From Rhodopseudomonas palustris (GTDB lineage Bacteria > Pseudomonadota > Alphaproteobacteria > Rhizobiales > Xanthobacteraceae): a stretch of DNA of 64,000 nucleotides. Below the pieces are notes generated by a model. It was not told the DNA's origin and searched no databases. It saw only the letters and a program-made list of their open reading frames with translations. This document shows, in pieces, positions 57,252 to 64,000 of the stretch. Positions within the stretch are counted from its first letter, which is position 1; each line of letters begins with the position of its first letter. The position numbers and the translations under genes were made by a program. The stretch lies in assembly GCA_016215605.1 (NCBI GenBank), contig JACRJB010000015.1, forward strand, positions 38,889 through 102,888. The letters run 5' to 3'.

Positions 57252-58340
57252 ATGAATATCTCCGCCATCATTCCACGCTTTCATCCGCTGACCATCGCCG
57301 ATCTGCGCCGCGAGGGCCGCGACGCCATCTCGCTGGCGTTCAGCATCCCGCCGGAGCTGGCCGACGCTTATCGCTTCGCGCCCGGCCAGTATCTGACGCT
57401 GCGCACCACGATGGACGGCGAGGAGGTGCGACGGTCCTATTCGATCTGCTCGGGCCCGGACGACGGCGAGCTGCGCATCGCGGTGAAGAAGGTCGACGGC
57501 GGCGCCTTCTCGGTGTGGGCGACCGAAGAGCTGAAAGCCGGCGACACGCTCGAGGTGATGACGCCGACCGGCCGGTTCGGCGCCGCGCATACCGCAAGCG
57601 AGGCACGGACTTACGTCGGCTTCGCCGCCGGCAGCGGCATCACGCCGATTCTGTCGCTGATCAAGGCGGTGCTGACGCGCGATCCGGACAGCCGGTTCTT
57701 CCTGTTCTACGGCAACCGCACCACCGAGCAGATCCTTTTTCGCGACACGCTCGAGGCGCTGAAGGACCGCTATCTGCAGCGCTTCGCGGTGTTTCATGTG
57801 CTGTCGCAGGAAGAGCAGGACGTGCCGGTGATGCAGGGCCGGCTCGATCGCGACAAGGTGCGGCTGCTCCTCACCGCGATGCTGCCGGCGGCGAGCGTCG
57901 ATCATGTCTTCGTCTGTGGCCCGACCGGGATGAGCGACGACGTCGAGGCGGCGTGCCGCGACCTCCGCATCGCCGAGGACCGCATCCATGTCGAGCGTTT
58001 CGTCTCCGGCCTGGGCGGCAAGCCGCGACCGAAGGCGGTGGTGGCGCCCGGCGCACCGCCGAAGGCGATCGCGTCGCTGATCATCGACGGCAAGCGCCGC
58101 GAAGTCCCGGTCGCCGAGGGGGAGGCCATCCTCGACGCCGCTCTCCGCGCCGGCGTCGATCTGCCGTTCGCCTGCAAAGGCGGCATGTGCTCCACCTGCC
58201 GCGCCAAACTGGTCGAAGGCGAAGCGCCGATGGAGCTGAACTACTCGCTGGAGCCGTGGGAGCTGAAGGCCGGATTCGTGCTGACGTGCCAGGCCAAGCC
58301 GACGACGGCAAGGGTGGTGGTGGATTACGATCACCTGTGA
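57252..58340 (+). CDS. paaE: 1,2-phenylacetyl-CoA epoxidase reductase subunit PaaE
   Basis: FNR-like YRFAPGQYLTLRTTMDGEEVRRSYSICSGP and C-terminal ferredoxin LPFACKGGMCSTCRAKLVEGEAPMELNYSLEPWEL...VLTCQAKP. Confidence 0.97.
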   Translation: MNISAIIPRFHPLTIADLRREGRDAISLAFSIPPELADAYRFAPGQYLTLRTTMDGEEVRRSYSICSGPDDGELRIAVKKVDGGAFSVWATEELKAGDTLEVMTPTGRFGAAHTASEARTYVGFAAGSGITPILSLIKAVLTRDPDSRFFLFYGNRTTEQILFRDTLEALKDRYLQRFAVFHVLSQEEQDVPVMQGRLDRDKVRLLLTAMLPAASVDHVFVCGPTGMSDDVEAACRDLRIAEDRIHVERFVSGLGGKPRPKAVVAPGAPPKAIASLIIDGKRREVPVAEGEAILDAALRAGVDLPFACKGGMCSTCRAKLVEGEAPMELNYSLEPWELKAGFVLTCQAKPTTARVVVDYDHL

Positions 58341-58365
58341 GGCGTCGTCTAACGAGTGACTCAAA

Positions 58366-59003
58366 GTTCGTCATTCCGGGGCGCGCGTGCGCGAGCCCGG
58401 AATCCATACGCACGGGCCTCTCGATGAGTTGAATAGTCAGATCGACGCGTACTGTGCCGAGCTACGAGCACAGGGGATATGGATTCCGGGCTCACTCGCT
58501 GCGCGAGTGCCCCGGAATGACGAACGAGAGGATGTTGGTGTTGCGTCGGCCGCAACCGCGTCATTGCGAGCCAACGGGTCGGCGCAAAGCGCCGCCCGAT
58601 GACAGGCTCCGCGAAGCAATCCAGAGGCGCAGTGCACGGCGCTGGATTGCTTCGTCGGCTGCGCCTCCTCGCAATGACGCTGAGAGTTCGTCATTCCGGG
58701 GCGCGCGAAGCGCGAGCCCGGAATCCATACGCACGGGACTCTCGATGAGGTCGCTGAGCCGGATCAACGCGTACTGTGCCTAGCTACGAGCACAGGGGAT
58801 ATGGATTCCGGGCTCACTCGCTGCGCGAGTGCCCCGGAATGACGAACGAGAGGATGTTGGTGTTGCGCCGGCCGCAACCGCGTCATTGCGAGCCAACGGG
58901 TCGGCGCAAAGCGCCGCCGATGACAGGCTCCGCGAAGCAATCCAGAGGCGCCGTGCACGGAGCTGGATTGCTTCGTCGGCTGCGCCTCCTCGCAATGACG
59001 AAA
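58366..59003. repeat. Tandem direct duplication (period ~320 bp) of a composite A+B palindromic element
   Basis: Unit 1 58366-58685, unit 2 58686-~59003; both contain gttcgtcattccggggcgcgcg...ctacgagcacaggggatatggattccgggctcactcgctgcgcgagtgccccggaatgacgaacgagaggatgttggtgttgcg...ctcctcgcaatgacg. Confidence 0.9.
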
Positions 59004-59010
59004 AAGAGAG

Positions 59011-59222
59011 GCCCGTGTTCCGCACGCGATGCAGCGCGGAGCGCTGCTTCGCAGATGCGGGACCCCGGTTGCTGCGAGACCGCGTGTTCCGATCAGAAAC
59101 CTGCCGCGTGTTGCGACCAGACATCGGACGACTTGCGGCGCGGCTTAGCTTCCGGCGCGGCCTAACCGGGGCCCCGGATCGGCGCCGCGGCGTTGCACGC
59201 CGCGGCTTGTCCGGGGAACGGG
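59011..59222. repeat. Family E palindromic repeat
   Basis: gttccgcacgcgatgcagcgcggagcgctgcttcgcagatgcgggaccccggtt ... aaccggggccccggatcggcgccgcggcgttgcacgccgcggcttgtccggggaac. Confidence 0.75.
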
Positions 59223-59247
59223 GCGCAGACTTCCGGAAGACGGCGAA

Positions 59248-60582
59248 CTATCCCTTCGGCCGCTTGTCGTACACCCGCTTGGCTTTGCCGAGCGAGCGCT
59301 CCAGCGTATCCGGCGGGACGACTTTCACATTCGTCGAAATCCCGATCGTGTTCTTGATATAGGCGGCGACGCGCTCGGCGTGCGGCACCAGGCCGGCGCC
59401 GTCCCAGCTCTCCGGCCGCGCTTCGGCCAGCACGGTCATCTCGTCCATCCGCCCCTCGCGGGTCAGTTCGATGATGAAGTGGCCGCCGCACCAGTCGGTG
59501 GCGAGCAGGACTTCCTCGATTTGGGTGGGAAACACGTTGACGCCGCGCAAAATGATCATGTCGTCGGAGCGGCCGGTGATCTTCTCCATCCGCCGCATGC
59601 CGGGCCGCGCCGTGCCCGGCAGCAACCGCGTCAGGTCGCGGGTGCGATAGCGGATGACGGGGAAGGCTTCCTTGGTCAGCGAGGTGAACACCAGCTCGCC
59701 CTGTTCGCCGTCGGGCAGCACCGCGCCGGTCGTGGGATCGATCACTTCGGGCAGGAAGTGATCCTCCCAGATGTGCAGGCCGTCCTTGGTCTCGACGCAT
59801 TCCTGCGCGACGCCGGGACCGATCACTTCCGAGAGCCCATAGATGTCGGTCGCGTCCATGTCGAACGCCTGCTCGATCTCGGCGCGCATCGCGTTGGTCC
59901 ACGGCTCGGCGCCGAACACGCCGTATTTCAGCGACGACGCGCGCGGGTCGAGGCCCTGGCGCTTGAACTCGTCGAGGATCGCCAGCATGTAGCTCGGCGT
60001 CACCGTGATGACGTCCGGCTTGAAGTCGTTGATCAGCTGCACCTGCCGCTCGGTCATGCCGCCGGAGACCGGGACCACGGTGCAGCCGAGCCGCTCGCCG
60101 CCGTAATGCGCGCCGAGCCCGCCGGTGAACAGGCCGTAGCCATAGGCGTTGTGCAGGATCATGCCGCGCCGCGCACCGGCGGCGCGCAGCGAGCGCGCCA
60201 TCACGGTCGCCCAGGTGTCGATGTCCTTCAGCGTGTAGCCGACCACGATCGGCTTGCCGGTGGTGCCCGACGAGGCGTGGACGCGCGCCAGCTGTTCGCG
60301 CGGCACCGCGAACATGCTGAACGGGTAGTTGTCGCGCAGATCGGTCTTCGAGGTGGTCGGGAATTTGGCGATGTCGGCCAGTTCGCGGAAGTCCGAGGGA
60401 TGCACGCCGGCGCGGTCGAACGCGGCCTTGTAGTGCGCGACGTTGTCGTAGGCGTGCTTCAGCGTCCAGGCGAGGCGCCTGGTCTGCAGCGCGACGATTT
60501 CGTCGCGCGAGGCGCGCTCGGCATCGTCGAGCTCGGCGCTGTAGCCGGACGGCGCCCGCAATTGATGAATGCTCGCAGCCAT
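59248..60582 (-). CDS. paaK: Phenylacetate-CoA ligase
   Basis: HASSGTTGKPIVVGYTLKDIDTWATVMARSLRAAGARRGMILHNAYGYGLFTGGLGAHYGGERLGCTVVPVSGGMTERQ. Confidence 0.97.
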   Translation of the reverse strand: MAASIHQLRAPSGYSAELDDAERASRDEIVALQTRRLAWTLKHAYDNVAHYKAAFDRAGVHPSDFRELADIAKFPTTSKTDLRDNYPFSMFAVPREQLARVHASSGTTGKPIVVGYTLKDIDTWATVMARSLRAAGARRGMILHNAYGYGLFTGGLGAHYGGERLGCTVVPVSGGMTERQVQLINDFKPDVITVTPSYMLAILDEFKRQGLDPRASSLKYGVFGAEPWTNAMRAEIEQAFDMDATDIYGLSEVIGPGVAQECVETKDGLHIWEDHFLPEVIDPTTGAVLPDGEQGELVFTSLTKEAFPVIRYRTRDLTRLLPGTARPGMRRMEKITGRSDDMIILRGVNVFPTQIEEVLLATDWCGGHFIIELTREGRMDEMTVLAEARPESWDGAGLVPHAERVAAYIKNTIGISTNVKVVPPDTLERSLGKAKRVYDKRPKG

Positions 60583-60596
60583 CGCTCTGTCCTCTC

Positions 60597-61070
60597 TCAG
60601 CGTTGATCGGGTGATTGTGGCGGCACCAGCGTTCCGCCGATCGACCGCGAATGGCCGCGGAATTCGGCGATCACGATTCCGGCGGCGGTGACGCGGACGT
60701 CGTAGATGCCGGAGCGGCCGGCGCGATTGATCTCCTGCGCGCTCGCGACCAGCCGGGCGCCGAGCTTGCCGGGGCGGATGAAGCTGATCTGGCCCTGCGC
60801 CGCGACGGTGTTCTCGTTGCGCGAGTTGCACGCATAGGCGAACGTCGAGTCGGCCAGCGTGAAGATGAAGCCGCCGTGGCAGATGCCGTGGCCGTTGACC
60901 ATCTCGGTGGTGACGGTCATCGCCAGCGTCGCGCGGCCGACGCCGATCTCGACGATCTCCATGCCGAGCGCCTTGCTGGCGTGGTCGTTGGTCCACATCG
61001 CGTCGGCGCAGGCGCGCGCGAGCGCGTCGGGGGAGAGGTCGGCCGGGGCGGCAGAGGGGGCGTCGGTCAC
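60597..61070 (-). CDS. paaI: Hydroxyphenylacetyl-CoA thioesterase PaaI
   Basis: NDHASKALGMEIVEIGVGRATLAMTVTTEMVNGHGICHGGFIFTLADSTFAYACNSRNENTVAAQGQISFIRPG. Confidence 0.95.
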   Translation of the reverse strand: MTDAPSAAPADLSPDALARACADAMWTNDHASKALGMEIVEIGVGRATLAMTVTTEMVNGHGICHGGFIFTLADSTFAYACNSRNENTVAAQGQISFIRPGKLGARLVASAQEINRAGRSGIYDVRVTAAGIVIAEFRGHSRSIGGTLVPPQSPDQR

Positions 61071-61297
61071 GACGCGCTCCAGCCGGCGCGGCCCGGCGCG
61101 GCAATGCGGCGTAGCGCCCGATCGCCGATCAGGTCATCGATCACGTTTCTCTCCCTTCCGTCGCGGGCTTTCGAAAGCCTCTTGAATTAAACGATCGGTC
61201 AGTCAATTATTAGCCCAAGCCATCATCGTGTCAACGGTCGCCGCGCGCGTCAAACCGCGCGGCGCCGCGGGCCGAACAGCAAAATCGGGGAGACGCC

Positions 61298-63334
<2,037 letters not shown>

Positions 63335-63420
63335 CACGCGGCGGCGCATCGTCGTTAACAGCGATCGGCCAAGAGCCGTGTCGTCCGTTGAGATGTGAGG
63401 TTGCGCTCACCCCTCTCGTT

Positions 63421-63566
63421 CGTCATTCCGGGGCGCGCGTAGCGCGAACCCGGAATCCATACGCCCTGTGCACGCGTTCAAGCCGAACATTGTTGGTGGC
63501 CTTCATATCTCGCATTCCTGTGGTGATGGATTCTGGGCTCGCCGCTGCGCGGCGCCCCGGAATGAC
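63421..63566. repeat. Family A palindromic repeat
   Basis: cgtcattccggggcgcgcgtagcgcgaacccggaatccat ... atggattctgggctcgccgctgcgcggcgccccggaatgac. Confidence 0.85.
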
Positions 63567-63600
63567 AAAAGAGAGGTCTTTCCGGATGATCGTCAGTTTC

Positions 63601-63748
63601 GTGTCCCGCACGCGGTGCAGCGCGCAGCGCTGCGCCGCAGATGCGGGACCCCGGTTTCTGAATGCAAGGCAGTGACCGTCGTGAGGGCGCTAACCGGGGT
63701 CCCGGATCTGCGCAGCGGCACTGCGTGCCGCAGCGCGTCCGGGACACG
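63601..63748. repeat. Family E palindromic repeat
   Basis: gtgtcccgcacgcggtgcagcgcgcagcgctgcgccgcagatgcgggaccccggtt ... aaccggggtcccggatctgcgcagcggcactgcgtgccgcagcgcgtccgggacacg. Confidence 0.85.
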
Positions 63749-63763
63749 GGCCATGATTGGCGC

Positions 63764-63791
63764 TTGACAATAATCCTATTATGATTATAGT
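63764..63791 (+). promoter_or_regulatory. Sigma70-like promoter with embedded inverted repeat
   Basis: TTGACA-N16-TATAGT; spacer carries ataatc-ctattat-gattat (63770-63788). Confidence 0.6.
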
Positions 63792-64000
63792 CCGCGTTGT
63801 CCTGTCCGTGAGGGGCGCTTCGCGAGGCGTCGTTGAGCGGGACAGATCGACGGGTTGGGTAACCAGCCCGGAACGATGTTTCGACGAAGCCGGCATGGCG
63901 CTGGGTGAGTCGGACGGACGCGGCGTCCTGCGCGTCGTGGCTCGCACCCACGCGTCCGGGAGGCAGAAGGTCGCCGTCCGCCGCTACTACGAGCGGCTGC

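Noticed and set aside
58366-59003. Possible CRISPR array
   Set aside because: Only two ~320-bp units made of palindromic elements; no short regularly spaced repeats, spacers or cas genes.
58387-59362. Several 60-177 aa ORFs in the paaE-paaK gap
   Set aside because: Translations of palindromic repeats (MRGARSASPES, RNDE..., HCEPTGRRKAPP); not protein-coding.
63478-63951. 157-aa minus-strand ORF near the window end
   Set aside because: Runs through repeat families A and E; composition is that of repeat translation.

Overview
GC-rich alphaproteobacterial chromosomal segment. The ferredoxin reductase at 28129-29349 closely matches my memory of Rhodopseudomonas palustris palustrisredoxin reductase (PuR), so the source is probably a Rhodopseudomonas/Bradyrhizobiaceae strain. 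Main blocks from left to right: end of a ccdA-like gene; a GIY-YIG nuclease gene between long direct repeats; a liv branched-chain amino-acid ABC operon (minus strand); a cox/xanthine-dehydrogenase-type cluster (coxG, coxS, coxM, coxD, coxE, two XdhC-like genes and a MoCo cytidylyltransferase-like gene) with no Mo-binding large subunit gene; a GGDEF gene; a TetR-HlyD-ABC efflux operon; a class III adenylate cyclase; a BcsS-like protein; GT2-GtrA and GT39 glycosyltransferases; puR; two adjacent signal-less peptidoglycan-hydrolase-like proteins sharing an SH3-like C-terminus; a PfkB kinase; a VOC protein; a P450; a TetR-RND efflux operon; a dpp/opp ABC operon with a divergent FAD amino-acid oxidase; a P450-reductase fusion (CYP102 type) beside phasin-like genes; and a phenylacetate (paa) cluster. 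Several families of palindromic intergenic repeats occur throughout, often inside operons, including a ~320-bp tandem duplication near 58.4-59.0 kb. The observations most worth follow-up are the repeat-flanked GIY-YIG gene, the missing coxL, the paired SH3 hydrolases, the paired TGTTGC-N3-GCAACA operators upstream of the phasin, and the composite repeat mosaic. All function calls come from reading translations; no database search was run.
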